Source: Pseudomonas sp. DY-1
GTDB lineage: Bacteria > Pseudomonadota > Gammaproteobacteria > Pseudomonadales > Pseudomonadaceae
Length of the DNA stretch: 64,000 nucleotides
Direction of reading: 5' to 3'
Assembly (NCBI RefSeq): GCF_003626975.1
Contig: NZ_CP032616.1
Coordinates: 2,418,001 to 2,482,000 of the forward strand
In this document: positions 1 through 9,355 of the stretch, piece after piece
How the letters are laid out: each line of letters opens with the position of its first letter
Position numbering within the stretch: position 1 is the stretch's first letter
Position numbers and translations under genes: made by a program
The notes under the pieces: model-generated
Told to the model about the DNA's origin: nothing
The model's database searches: none
What the model saw: only the letters and a program-made list of their open reading frames with translations

Positions 1-815
1 ACCTCTGCTCCAGCTCCACCCAGCCCGCGTCCGACATCTACGAAGACGAAGGCATCCTGATGATCACCGCGGCTTCCACCAGCCCGGACATCACCTCCCG
101 TGGCTACCAACTGGTATTCCGCACCATCGGCCTGGACAGCCTGCAAGGCCCGACCGCCGGCAACTTCATTGCCGATCACGTCAAGCCGAAGACCGTTGCC
201 GTCATCCACGACAAGCAGCAGTACGGCGAAGGCATCGCCACTGCCGTCAAGCAGACCCTGGAAAGCAAAGGCGTGAAAGTCGCCCTGTTCGAAGGCATCA
301 ACGCCGGCGACAAGGACTTCTCCACCATCGTTTCCAAGCTGAAGCAGGCCGGTGTGGACTTCGTCTACTACGGCGGCTACCACCCGGAACTCGGCCTGCT
401 GCTGCGTCAGTCGGCTGAAAAAGGTCTGAAAGTACGCTTCATGGGTCCGGAAGGCGTGGGCAACAAGGAGCTCTCCGCCATCGCTGGCCCGGCTTCCGAA
501 GGTCTGCTGGTAACCCTGCCGAAGTCCTTCGACCAGGATCCGAAGAACCAGGCCCTGGTAGACGCCTTCAAGGCCAAGAACGAAGACCCGAGCGGTCCGT
601 TCGTGTTCCCGGCCTACGCCGCGGTACAAGTAATTGCCGAAGGCATCAAGAAAGCCGGCGAAGACGACACCACCAAGGTAGCTGCCGCCCTGCGCGCCAA
701 CTCCTTCGCAACCCCGACCGGCAACCTGGCCTTCGACGAGAAGGGCGATCTGAAGGACTTCAGCTTCGTGGTGTACGAGTGGCACAAGGACGGCACCAAA
801 ACCGAAGCTAAATAA
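1..815 (+). CDS. braC: Branched-chain amino-acid ABC transporter, periplasmic binding protein (5' partial)
   Basis: Periplasmic binding protein that delivers Leu/Ile/Val (and Ala/Thr in Pseudomonas) to the BraDEFG inner-membrane transporter. The reading frame is open from base 3, so the start and signal peptide lie left of the window; about 271 residues are present of a usual length near 370. The first residues, LCSSSTQPASDIYEDEG, are typical of the LivJ/BraC ligand-binding cleft, and the type I periplasmic-binding fold continues to the end (VAVIHDKQQYGEG, YYGGYHPELGLL, AYAAVQVIAEG). The gene stops at a TAA followed at once by a strong terminator, with braD 115 bp downstream. This matches the usual arrangement in which the binding protein is made in excess over the membrane components. 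Confidence 0.95.
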   Translation, partial: LCSSSTQPASDIYEDEGILMITAASTSPDITSRGYQLVFRTIGLDSLQGPTAGNFIADHVKPKTVAVIHDKQQYGEGIATAVKQTLESKGVKVALFEGINAGDKDFSTIVSKLKQAGVDFVYYGGYHPELGLLLRQSAEKGLKVRFMGPEGVGNKELSAIAGPASEGLLVTLPKSFDQDPKNQALVDAFKAKNEDPSGPFVFPAYAAVQVIAEGIKKAGEDDTTKVAAALRANSFATPTGNLAFDEKGDLKDFSFVVYEWHKDGTKTEAK

Positions 816-832
816 GCTTCCCGCCTGAACGC

Positions 833-864
833 AAAGCCCACTGCTTAGGCAGTGGGCTTTGTTT
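833..864 (+). terminator. Rho-independent terminator between braC and braD
   Basis: A perfect 12-bp stem (AAAGCCCACTGC paired with GCAGTGGGCTTT) with a TTAG loop is followed by GTTT, 18 bases after the braC stop. It probably limits read-through into braDEFG so that BraC exceeds the membrane components. Confidence 0.85.
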
Positions 865-930
865 ATCCGTGTTTTACGGGCTCCGCTGCGCCACAAGCGC
901 CGCTTTTCGTGATGCCCGAGGAGTTAGGGA

Positions 931-1850
<920 letters not shown>

Positions 1851-1854
<4 letters not shown>

Positions 1855-3107
1855 ACACTCGACTCAAAACGGCGTTCTTCAGCGCCCTCCTGGTGCTGGC
1901 CGTCGCCTACCCCATCCTCGGCCTGAAACTCAGCGTCGTTGGCGTGGGCCTGGTGGTCACCGGTGCCGACACCCCCACCCTGCTGGCCATCGCGGCATGC
2001 GCCGTGGCCATGTTCTTCTGGCAACTGATGCGTGAAAAAGTCCAGGGCGCCTGGGCTGCTGCGCCCAAGCTGCCGGGCATGTCGAAGAAGACCAGCAACT
2101 TCCTGACCCTGCCCTCGACCCAGCGCTGGTTCATCCTCGGCCTGATCGTGCTGGCCCTGGTCTGGCCGTTCTTCGGCTCCCGCGGCGCCGTGGACATCGC
2201 CACGCTGATCCTGATCTACGTGATGCTCGGCCTTGGCCTGAACATCGTGGTCGGCCTGGCAGGTCTGCTGGACCTGGGCTACGTCGGTTTCTACGCCGTC
2301 GGCGCCTACAGCTACGCGCTGCTCTCGCACTACTACGGCCTGGGCTTCTGGGTGTGCTTGCCGATCGCCGGCCTGATGGCGGCCTTCTTCGGCTTCATCC
2401 TCGGCTTCCCGGTACTGCGCCTGCGCGGAGACTACCTGGCCATCGTGACCCTCGGCTTCGGCGAGATCATTCGTATCCTGCTGCGTAACATGACCGAGCT
2501 GACCGGCGGCCCCAATGGCATCAGCAACATCGACAAGCCAACCCTGTTCGGCCTGTCGTTCGAGCGCCGTGCCGAAGAAGGCCTGCAGACCTTCCACGAG
2601 TACTTCGGTTTCGCCTACAACTCGGTGAACAAGGTGGTCTTCCTCTACCTGATCGCCCTGCTGCTGGTGCTGCTGACCCTGTTCGTGATCAACCGCCTGC
2701 TGCGCATGCCGCTGGGCCGCGCCTGGGAAGCCCTGCGCGAGGACGAGATCGCCTGCCGCGCGCTGGGCATGAACCCCACCGTGATCAAGCTCTCCGCCTT
2801 TACCCTGGGCGCCTGCTTCGCAGGCTTTGCCGGCAGCTTCTTCGCCGCGCGCCAGGGCCTGGTGACGCCTGAGTCCTTCACCTTCATCGAGTCGGCGACC
2901 ATCCTCGCCATCGTGGTGCTCGGTGGCCTGGGCTCCCAGTTGGGCGTAATCCTTGCGGCCATCGTGATGATCCTGCTCCCCGAACTCATGCGTGAGTTCA
3001 GCGAGTACCGGATGCTCATGTTCGGCGCTCTGATGGTGCTGATGATGATCTGGCGCCCGCAAGGTCTGCTGCCGATGCAACGTCCCCACCTGGAGCTGAA
3101 ACAATGA
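1851..3107 (+). CDS. braE: Branched-chain amino-acid ABC transporter permease (LivM type)
   Basis: Second permease of the Bra importer; 418 residues. The first ~95 residues hold extra hydrophobic segments before the conserved core, as in the long gammaproteobacterial LivM proteins. Family signatures include [21 protein letters not shown], seen at about residues 122-142, and [19 protein letters not shown]. The cytoplasmic coupling loop reads [16 protein letters not shown]. It overlaps braD at its start and braF at its stop (both ATGA), so the three genes are translationally coupled. Confidence 0.96.
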
Positions 3108-3871
3108 GCCGCCCGATTCTCGAAGTAAGCGGTCTCACCATGCGCTTCGGCGGTCTGCTGGCCGTCAACGGGGTGGGGCTGACCGTACAGGAAAAACAAG
3201 TCGTCTCCATGATCGGCCCGAACGGCGCCGGCAAGACCACCGTGTTCAACTGCCTGACCGGTTTCTACCAGCCGACCTCCGGCAGCATCCGTCTGGATGG
3301 CGAGCAGATCGAAGCCCTGCCGGGCCACAAGATCGCCCGCAAAGGTGTGGTGCGGACCTTCCAGAACGTACGCCTGTTCAAGGAAATGACGGCGGTGGAA
3401 AACCTGCTGGTCGCCCAGCACCGCCACCTCAACACCAACTTCCTCGCTGGCCTGCTGAAGACTCCGGGCTTCCGCAAGAGCGAACGCGAGGCCATGGACT
3501 ACGCCGCCCACTGGCTGGATAAGGTCAACCTGACCGAAGTCGCCAACCGCCCGGCCGGCACCCTGGCCTACGGTCAGCAACGCCGCCTGGAAATCGCCCG
3601 CTGCATGATGACCCGCCCGCGCATCCTCATGCTCGACGAGCCAGCCGCCGGCCTCAACCCACGTGAGACCGACGACCTCAAGGCGCTGATCGCCATGCTG
3701 CGTAACGAGCACAACGTGACCGTGCTGCTGATCGAGCACGACATGAAGCTGGTGATGAGCATTTCCGACCACATCTACGTGATCAACCAGGGCACCCCCC
3801 TGGCCGACGGCACGCCGGAGCAGATCCGCAACAACCCCGACGTGATCAAAGCCTATCTGGGGGAGGCCTGA
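3104..3871 (+). CDS. braF: Branched-chain amino-acid ABC transporter ATP-binding protein (LivG type)
   Basis: Cytoplasmic ATPase that powers the importer with BraG; 255 residues. Walker A is GPNGAGKTT at residues 38-46, the family-typical ABC signature is [13 protein letters not shown], and Walker B reads [13 protein letters not shown], followed by the H-loop region [11 protein letters not shown]. The start codon overlaps the braE stop, and braG begins three bases after this stop. Confidence 0.97.
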   Translation: MSRPILEVSGLTMRFGGLLAVNGVGLTVQEKQVVSMIGPNGAGKTTVFNCLTGFYQPTSGSIRLDGEQIEALPGHKIARKGVVRTFQNVRLFKEMTAVENLLVAQHRHLNTNFLAGLLKTPGFRKSEREAMDYAAHWLDKVNLTEVANRPAGTLAYGQQRRLEIARCMMTRPRILMLDEPAAGLNPRETDDLKALIAMLRNEHNVTVLLIEHDMKLVMSISDHIYVINQGTPLADGTPEQIRNNPDVIKAYLGEA

Positions 3872-3874
3872 GCC

Positions 3875-4576
3875 ATGCTTACTTTCGACAAGGTTTCCAC
3901 CTTCTACGGCAAGATCCAGGCGCTGCACAGCGTCAGCATGGATGTGAAAAAGGGCGAGATCGTCACCCTGATCGGTGCCAACGGTGCCGGCAAGTCGACC
4001 CTGCTGATGACCCTGTGCGGCTCGCCGCGCGCGGCCAGCGGCAGCATTCGCTTTGAAGGCGAAGAACTCGTTGGCCAGGAATCCTGCGACATCATGCGCA
4101 AGAGCATCGCCGTCGTGCCGGAAGGTCGCCGCGTGTTCGCCCGCCTGACCGTCGAAGAAAACCTGGCCATGGGCGGCTTCTTCACCGCCAAGGGCGACTT
4201 CCAGGAGCAGATGGACAAGGTGCTGCACCTGTTCCCGCGCCTGAAAGAACGCTTCGAGCAGCGCGCCGGCACCATGTCCGGCGGCGAACAGCAGATGCTC
4301 GCCATCGGCCGCGCGCTGATGAGCAAGCCCAAGCTGCTGCTGCTCGACGAGCCTTCGCTGGGTCTGGCACCGATCATCATCCAGCAGATCTTCGACATCA
4401 TCGAACAGCTGCGTAAGGACGGCGTGACCATCTTCCTGGTGGAACAGAACGCCAATCAGGCGCTCAAGCTGGCCGACCGTGGATATGTGCTGGAGAACGG
4501 CCACATCGTCATGCAGGGTAGCGGCGACGACCTGCTCAACGACCCCAAGGTCCGCGACGCCTACCTCGGCGGCTGA
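3875..4576 (+). CDS. braG: Branched-chain amino-acid ABC transporter ATP-binding protein (LivF type)
   Basis: Second ATPase of the Bra importer; 233 residues. It carries Walker A GANGAGKST (residues 34-42), the signature MSGGEQQMLAIGR, Walker B LLLLDEPSLGLAP and the switch histidine replaced as usual in LivF by FLVEQNANQAL. It is the last gene of the operon; a strong hairpin with a T-tract follows 15 bases after the stop. Confidence 0.97.
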   Translation: MLTFDKVSTFYGKIQALHSVSMDVKKGEIVTLIGANGAGKSTLLMTLCGSPRAASGSIRFEGEELVGQESCDIMRKSIAVVPEGRRVFARLTVEENLAMGGFFTAKGDFQEQMDKVLHLFPRLKERFEQRAGTMSGGEQQMLAIGRALMSKPKLLLLDEPSLGLAPIIIQQIFDIIEQLRKDGVTIFLVEQNANQALKLADRGYVLENGHIVMQGSGDDLLNDPKVRDAYLGG

Positions 4577-4590
4577 CGACTTCGCGGTAC

Positions 4591-4625
4591 AAGAAACGGC
4601 CCCTCGCGGGCCGTTTTCTTTTTCC
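4591..4625 (+). terminator. Terminator of the bra operon
   Basis: An inverted repeat (AAGAAACGGCCC with GGGCCGTTTTCTT, loop CTCGC) runs into TTCTTTTT just after the braG stop. Confidence 0.85.
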
Positions 4626-4672
4626 GGCATTCGGGAGCATTCGCGACTGCAAGCCGTACAAACATAGGATCA

Positions 4673-4716
4673 GGAATCCCGAATCGTTAGGCTTCGCAGG
4701 CCCTGCACCAACCTAC
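4673..4716 (+). repeat. 44-bp intergenic repeat, copy 1 (left of the repeat-protein gene)
   Basis: This 44-base block ends in CACCAACCTAC and matches the block at 5563-5606 at 41 of 44 positions in the same orientation. It belongs to a repeat family with GTAGGTTGG / CCAACCTAC ends that recurs at 53222-53315 and 59256-59335. Confidence 0.7.
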
Positions 4717-4939
4717 CCAAGCCCCCTGCTGCTGCCTAACCCCTTGTGGACGCGCCGAACAGAACCCGATTGCTTCGAGAGCGACACAAAACAACACAAG
4801 TCATTGATATTTATAAATTTAATCAACCATCAATGGCGTTAATGATCGCTATCGGGCGTGATCACTTTTTAATCACCCCCCCATCCGTAAGATTGGCTCC
4901 GTACCCAGTTTCCAGCCCCCCCTTCGAGGAGCCCAGATC
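4717..4939. other. AT-rich upstream region of the repeat-protein gene
   Basis: The stretch around 4788-4830 (TTGATATTTATAAATTTAAT) is unusually AT-rich for this genome, and a small dyad (GTGAT...AATCAC) lies near 4857-4876. It probably holds the promoter, and possibly silencer (MvaT-like) binding sequence, for the gene at 4940. I cannot fix a -35/-10 pair. GAGGAGCCC before the ATG is the ribosome-binding site. Confidence 0.4.
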
Positions 4940-5428
4940 ATGAAAACTCAAGCCATCGCCGCACTGTTCATCGCCACCCTGAGCAGCTCTGTTTTCGCTC
5001 TGCAGTCCTCCTCCCAGGCCATCGACCCGGTTGCCGCTGAAGGCAGCTTCATGGTCCTGGACCGCGTTGCTGAAGGCGGCTCCGACCGTACCGGTGCCAA
5101 CCGCATCGCCGAAGGTGGCTCCGACCGTACCGGCGCCAACCGCATCGCCGAAGGCGGCTCCGACCGCACTGGCGCCAACCGCATCGCCGAAGGCGGCTCC
5201 GACCGCACCAATTCCTTCCGCGTCGCCGAAGGTGGCTCCGACCGTACCGGTGCCAACCGCGTCGCCGAAGGTGGCTCCGACCGCACTGGTGCCAACCGCA
5301 TCGCCGAAGGTGGTTCCGACCGCACTGGTGCCAACCGCGTCGCCGAAAGCGGCTCCGATCGCACCAATGCCTTCCGCGTTGCCGAAGGTGGTGCCGACCG
5401 TCTGCTGCAAGCCCAGCGCGTAAGCTGA
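4940..5428 (+). CDS. Secreted tandem-repeat protein (13-residue AEGGSDRTGANR repeats)
   Basis: A 162-residue protein of unknown function. Residues 1-20 form a clear Sec signal peptide, probably cleaved after VFA. From residue 43 to 146 there are eight head-to-tail copies of a 13-residue unit with consensus [VI]AEGGSDRTGANR, followed by a partial ninth (VAEGGADRLLQ). Units 4 and 8 carry NSFR or NAFR in place of GANR, so the array looks like two blocks of four. Each unit has the same charge pattern (E, D, R, R). Short secreted Pseudomonas proteins with AEGG(S/A)DRT-like repeats exist and, from memory, are sometimes annotated as phage infection protein; I know of no proven role. The gene stands alone with its own terminator. 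Confidence 0.85.
   Translation: MKTQAIAALFIATLSSSVFALQSSSQAIDPVAAEGSFMVLDRVAEGGSDRTGANRIAEGGSDRTGANRIAEGGSDRTGANRIAEGGSDRTNSFRVAEGGSDRTGANRVAEGGSDRTGANRIAEGGSDRTGANRVAESGSDRTNAFRVAEGGADRLLQAQRVS
5066..5377 (+). repeat. Eight tandem 39-bp coding repeats
   Basis: Eight in-frame 39-bp units encode the 13-residue repeats. They differ mostly at third codon positions (GGC/GGT, ACC/ACT), which indicates selection on protein sequence rather than a very recent expansion. Confidence 0.9.
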
Positions 5429-5451
5429 TCAAAAACTCGCTTCGAACCCTC

Positions 5452-5483
5452 AAAGCCCGGCAGATGCCGGGCTTTTCGTTTTT
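5452..5483 (+). terminator. Terminator of the repeat-protein gene
   Basis: Stem AAAGCCCGGCA / TGCCGGGCTTT with a short GA loop, followed by TCGTTTTT, 24 bases after the stop codon. Confidence 0.85.
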
Positions 5484-5503
5484 GGGAGCAAGTGAATGCA
5501 ATG

Positions 5504-5606
5504 CGTAGGTTGGTCCGGGTCACGCTGGTCGAGCGCAGCGAGGCCCAACACAAGAAGCCAGCGGAATCCCGAATCGTTGGGCTTCGCAGGCTCAGCACCA
5601 ACCTAC
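5504..5606. repeat. Intergenic repeat element with GTAGGTTGG ... CCAACCTAC ends
   Basis: The element opens with GTAGGTTGG, closes with CCAACCTAC, and includes phrases such as GAGCGCAGCGAGGCCCAAC and GTTGGGCTTCGCAGG. Its right half (5563-5606) is the second copy of the 44-bp block found at 4673-4716. Related copies at 53222-53315 and 59256-59335 show that this is a dispersed non-coding family. Confidence 0.7.
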
Positions 5607-5696
5607 ATCGATTAAGGTCTTGTCCCTGAGCCCCGGCAAGGCAATTACCGCGCATTCGCACTACGCTGTGCCGGTACCTGCAATCAAGGAGTCCGC

Positions 5697-7310
5697 ATGA
5701 GCCTTTCGCTGCTGAGCCGCTACGCCTTCTTCACCTTCTGCGTCCTGTTCACTCTCTTCAGCCTGCCCTTCATCGGTCACGAATGGGTATGGCCTTTCAC
5801 CTTACTGGGTGCGGCACTTAGCGCGCTGGGGGTGTTCGACCTACTTCAATCGCGCCACGCCGTGCGGCGCAACTACCCGATCCTCGGCAACATCCGCTAC
5901 CTGGTCGAGGGCATCCGCCCGGAGATCCGCCAGTACTTGCTGGAAGCCGACGACGACCGCCTGCCGTTCTCCCGCGCCCAGCGCTCGCTGGTCTATGCGC
6001 GCGCCAAGAACGAAGGCGGCGACAAGCCCTTCGGCACCCTGATCGACGTCTACCGCGCCGGCTACGAATTCATCGGCCACTCCATGCGCCCGGCGCCGCT
6101 CAGTGACCCGTCCAGCTTCCGTGTGGTGGTCGGCGGGCCCCAATGCACCCAGCCCTACTCGGCCTCGGTCTTCAACGTTTCGGCCATGAGCTTCGGTTCG
6201 CTCAGCGCCAACGCCATCCGCGCACTCAACCGTGGCGCCAAGCTCGGCAACTTCTATCACGACACCGGCGAAGGCAGCATCAGCCCCTACCACCGTGAGA
6301 ACGGTGGCGACCTCGTCTGGGAACTGGGCAGTGGCTACTTCGGTTGCCGCACCAGCGACGGCCAGTTCGACCCGGAGCGTTTCGCAACCCAGGCGCGCAG
6401 TCCGCAGGTACGGATGATCGAAATCAAGCTCAGCCAGGGCGCCAAGCCAGGGCACGGCGGCATACTGCCCAAGCACAAGGTCACCGAGGAAATCTCCCTC
6501 ACCCGGGGCGTGCCCATGGGCGAAGATTGCGTCTCCCCCTCACGCCATAGCGCCTTCTCCACCCCCATCGAAATGATGCAGTTCATCGCGAAACTGCGAG
6601 AGCTTTCGGGCGGCAAGCCAGTGGGCTTCAAGTTCTGCCTGGGGCACCCTTGGGAGTTCATGGGCATCGCCAAGGCCATGCTGGAAACCGGCATCCTCCC
6701 CGACTTCATCGTCGTCGACGGCAAGGAAGGCGGCACGGGTGCGGCGCCTCTGGAATTCACCGACCACATCGGCGTGCCCCTGCGTGAAGGGCTGTTGTTC
6801 GTGCACAACACCCTGGTGGGACTGAACCTGCGAGACAAGATCAAGCTCGGCGCCAGCGGCAAGATCATCAGCGCCTTCGACATCGCCAGCGTGCTGGCCA
6901 TAGGCGCCGACTGGGCCAACTCCGCACGCGGCTTCATGTTCGCCATTGGCTGCATCCAGTCGCAGTCCTGCCACACCAATAAATGCCCCACCGGCGTCGC
7001 CACCCAGGACAAGCTGCGCCAGCGCGCCCTGGTGGTGCCAGACAAGGCACAGCGGGTGCAGATGTTCCACCGCAATACCTTGAAAGCCCTGGCCGAAATG
7101 CTCGCGGCCGCCGGCCTGGATCACCCCAACCAGTTGGAACCCCGCCACCTGGTGCGACGCGTTTCGGACAAGGAAATCCGCCTGTTCTCGCAGATTCACC
7201 TTTTCCTCAATCCAGGCGACCTGCTCAAGGAAAAGATCGAGGCGGACTTCTACGAACGCATGTGGGATATGGCGCGGGCCGACAGCTTCGAGCCGTCGTG
7301 CGCGTGGTGA
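5697..7310 (+). CDS. FMN-binding glutamate synthase family protein
   Basis: 537 residues, related to the central and FMN domains of glutamate synthase (GltB) but without the amidotransferase domain, so glutamine-dependent glutamate synthesis is not expected. Residues ~10-27 and 31-50 are two hydrophobic segments, which suggests membrane anchoring. The FMN-barrel signatures are present: GAKPGHGGILP, KPVGFKFCLG, VVDGKEGGTGAAP and KLGASGKI. The three 3Fe-4S ligands are conserved with family spacing, C419-x5-C425-x4-C430. The start has a good AAGGAG. It is monocistronic. The substrate is unknown; the usual database name is glutamate synthase-related or FMN-binding glutamate synthase family. Confidence 0.88.
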   Translation: MSLSLLSRYAFFTFCVLFTLFSLPFIGHEWVWPFTLLGAALSALGVFDLLQSRHAVRRNYPILGNIRYLVEGIRPEIRQYLLEADDDRLPFSRAQRSLVYARAKNEGGDKPFGTLIDVYRAGYEFIGHSMRPAPLSDPSSFRVVVGGPQCTQPYSASVFNVSAMSFGSLSANAIRALNRGAKLGNFYHDTGEGSISPYHRENGGDLVWELGSGYFGCRTSDGQFDPERFATQARSPQVRMIEIKLSQGAKPGHGGILPKHKVTEEISLTRGVPMGEDCVSPSRHSAFSTPIEMMQFIAKLRELSGGKPVGFKFCLGHPWEFMGIAKAMLETGILPDFIVVDGKEGGTGAAPLEFTDHIGVPLREGLLFVHNTLVGLNLRDKIKLGASGKIISAFDIASVLAIGADWANSARGFMFAIGCIQSQSCHTNKCPTGVATQDKLRQRALVVPDKAQRVQMFHRNTLKALAEMLAAAGLDHPNQLEPRHLVRRVSDKEIRLFSQIHLFLNPGDLLKEKIEADFYERMWDMARADSFEPSCAW

Positions 7311-7311
7311 G

Positions 7312-7412
7312 AATTGTGGGGCCGCTTCGCGGCCCTTGGCGATTGAAATCGCCCCTACAGGAATGGACGTGCCTCGTGTAGGGGCGAATTCATTAATCAA
7401 GCCGGCCGAAGG
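7312..7412. repeat. REP-type palindromic repeats
   Basis: GGGGCCGCTTCGCGGCCC is followed by a GCGATTGAAATCGCCCCTACA half-element and an inverted TGTAGGGGCGAATTCATT half-element, lying between two convergent genes. This is typical of Pseudomonas REP clusters and may act as a bidirectional transcription barrier. Confidence 0.7.
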
Positions 7413-7421
7413 CCTACCCAA

Positions 7422-8204
7422 TCAACCTTTCAGCACGCCGCCATCGACCGGAATCAGCGTTCCGGTCACATAGCTGGCCAAGGGACTGGCCAGGAACGCG
7501 GCCATCGCACCGAACTCCTCCGCCGCGCCATAGCGGCCCACCGGAATCGCCGCCTGCTCCTCGGCCATGAGGCTGGATACCGACGTGCCGCTGCGCTCTG
7601 CGGCGCGCAACAGCAGGGTTTCGGTGCGCTCGGTCCAGAACGAACCGGGCATCAGGGTATTCACCGTCACGCCATCGGCGGCCACTTCTGCCGATAGCGT
7701 CTTGCCCCAATTGGCCAAGGCGCTGCGTAAGGCGCTGGACAGCACCAGGCCAGGAATGGGCTCCACCACACTGGTGGACGAAATCATCAGGATGCGGCCA
7801 AACCGTCGCTGGCGCATGCCGGGGAGGAAAGCGTTCACCAGCGCCATGGTGCTCAGCAACATGGCATCCAGCTGGCGATGCCAGAGCGACGGATCGAAAT
7901 CCACCGCGTTGACCGGCGGCGGCCCACCGTTGTTGGCGATCAGGATGTCCGGTGCGCCGACAGCCGCCACTATCTGTTCGATGGCCATGTCCACAGCGCC
8001 CAGGTCGTTCAGGTCAACCGCCACCGCCTGGGCTTCGCCGCCCGCCTTGCGGATACGCTCCACCGCCAGTTCCAGCTTGGACAGGTTGCGCGCCAGCAGG
8101 CAGACCCGCACGCCTTCCCTGGCCAAGGCCTCGGCCACGCCGAAGCCCAACCCGGAGCTGCCACCGCACACGAGGGCGCTGCGGTTTTCAAGTTGAAGGT
8201 CCAT
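7422..8204 (-). CDS. SDR family oxidoreductase lacking the catalytic tyrosine
   Basis: 260 residues starting at MDLQLENR, which has GTGGAG upstream; longer in-frame starts would run into the neighbouring ABC gene. The cofactor loop is GGSSGLG (residues 14-20) and NNGG follows at 91-94. The active-site serine lies in ISSTS (142-143), but the expected YxxxK about 13 residues later is replaced by LVLSSALRS with no tyrosine. This matches the divergent FabG-like subgroup that lacks a perfect catalytic tetrad. It is the last gene of the polyamine-type ABC operon, 82 bp after the ATPase, so it may act on the imported compound or be a structural relic. Confidence 0.85.
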   Translation of the reverse strand: MDLQLENRSALVCGGSSGLGFGVAEALAREGVRVCLLARNLSKLELAVERIRKAGGEAQAVAVDLNDLGAVDMAIEQIVAAVGAPDILIANNGGPPPVNAVDFDPSLWHRQLDAMLLSTMALVNAFLPGMRQRRFGRILMISSTSVVEPIPGLVLSSALRSALANWGKTLSAEVAADGVTVNTLMPGSFWTERTETLLLRAAERSGTSVSSLMAEEQAAIPVGRYGAAEEFGAMAAFLASPLASYVTGTLIPVDGGVLKG

Positions 8205-8286
8205 GGTCAGTACTCCACTTCCAGATTCACCCGCCAGTGTGCGCCTGGAAGCGGTGCAGGCCAATGCGCAGCCGAAGCCTGCTGAC

Positions 8287-9342
8287 TCATGCCGAAAGCA
8301 CCCGGCAGGCATGCTCTGGAATGGTCACCGACACCGGATTGCCAATGGCCAGGCCGATGTCCTGGCAAGGCGTGGTCAGCGCGGTGAGGGAAACGCCGGA
8401 GCACTCCACCGTGGTCTCGATGGTGGCACCGATGTCCCGTACGAAGGTCACCGTACCCGGCACGCTGTTGGCGCCGCCGGCCTGGGGTGCCGACAGCTGC
8501 AGGTCCTCCGGGCGCACCAGCAGCTTGATCGGCGCACCGGCCTGGATGCTGTTGCAGATCGGCGCCTGGATCGCTGCGCCGCCGGGTAGGCCGACTCGCC
8601 CGCTGCCCAGGGCAGTGGCCGCAAAGATGTTGCCGGTGCCGATGAAGTCGGCGACGAACTCATTGGCCGGATTGCGGTAGATCTCGATCGGCGTGCCCAC
8701 CTGCTGCACCCGATGCTCGCCCAGCACCACCACTATGTCGGCCATGGTCATGGCTTCACGCTGGTCGTGGGTGACCATGATGGTGGTGATGTTCAGCCGC
8801 TGTTGCAGCTGGCGAATCTCGATCTGCATCGACTCGCGCAGCTTGGCGTCCAGCGCCGACAAGGGTTCATCCAGCAACAGCAGCTTGGGGTGCGAGGCGA
8901 TGGCGCGGGCGATGGCCACGCGCTGGCGCTGCCCACCGGAAAGCCGAGACACCGGCCGGTCGACCATTTGCTGCAACTGGATCATCTGCAGCAGCTCGGC
9001 CACCCTCGCCTGCTGCTCAGCCTTGGGCACATTGCGCAGGCGCAGCGGGTAGGCAATGTTCTCGCCGACCGTCATGTGCGGGAACAACGCCAGTGACTGG
9101 AACACCATGCCGAAGTTGCGCTGGTGCGCCGGCGTGTAGCCGATGTCCTGGCCATCCAGGTGGATATGCCCGGAACTCAGGCTCTCCAGGCCGGCGATCA
9201 TTCGCAGCAGGGTGGTCTTGCCGCAGCCCGAGGGGCCGAGGAAGCACACCAGCTTGCCCTCCGGCAGGTGCAGGTTGACGTCGGTCACGGCGCAAATGGA
9301 GCCGTAGCGTTTTTCGACATTTTGCAGAATCAGTCCAGACAT
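8287..9342 (-). CDS. ABC transporter ATP-binding protein (PotA/spermidine-putrescine type)
   Basis: 351 residues. Walker A GPSGCGKTT is at 36-44, the signature LSGGQRQR at 134-141, and Walker B LLLLDEP at 154-160 followed by LSALDAKLRE. The C-terminal ~100 residues form a TOBE-like domain (LLVRPEDLQL), as in PotA, YdcT and FbpC importers. It lies 13 bp after permease 2 in a five-gene minus-strand operon. The substrate cannot be read from the ATPase. Confidence 0.93.
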   Translation of the reverse strand: MSGLILQNVEKRYGSICAVTDVNLHLPEGKLVCFLGPSGCGKTTLLRMIAGLESLSSGHIHLDGQDIGYTPAHQRNFGMVFQSLALFPHMTVGENIAYPLRLRNVPKAEQQARVAELLQMIQLQQMVDRPVSRLSGGQRQRVAIARAIASHPKLLLLDEPLSALDAKLRESMQIEIRQLQQRLNITTIMVTHDQREAMTMADIVVVLGEHRVQQVGTPIEIYRNPANEFVADFIGTGNIFAATALGSGRVGLPGGAAIQAPICNSIQAGAPIKLLVRPEDLQLSAPQAGGANSVPGTVTFVRDIGATIETTVECSGVSLTALTTPCQDIGLAIGNPVSVTIPEHACRVLSA

Positions 9343-9355
9343 GCTTCACCTCGAC

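Noticed and set aside
2645..4630. Long minus-strand frame opposite braE-braG
   Set aside because: It is antisense to clearly conserved ABC transporter genes and encodes no recognisable protein.
5066..5377. Possible CRISPR-like array
   Set aside because: The units are contiguous 39-bp coding repeats with no unique spacers.
4862..5410. Gly/Ala-rich minus-strand frame opposite the tandem-repeat gene
   Set aside because: It exists only because the 39-bp repeat is open in several frames. The plus-strand frame has the signal peptide, ribosome-binding site and terminator.
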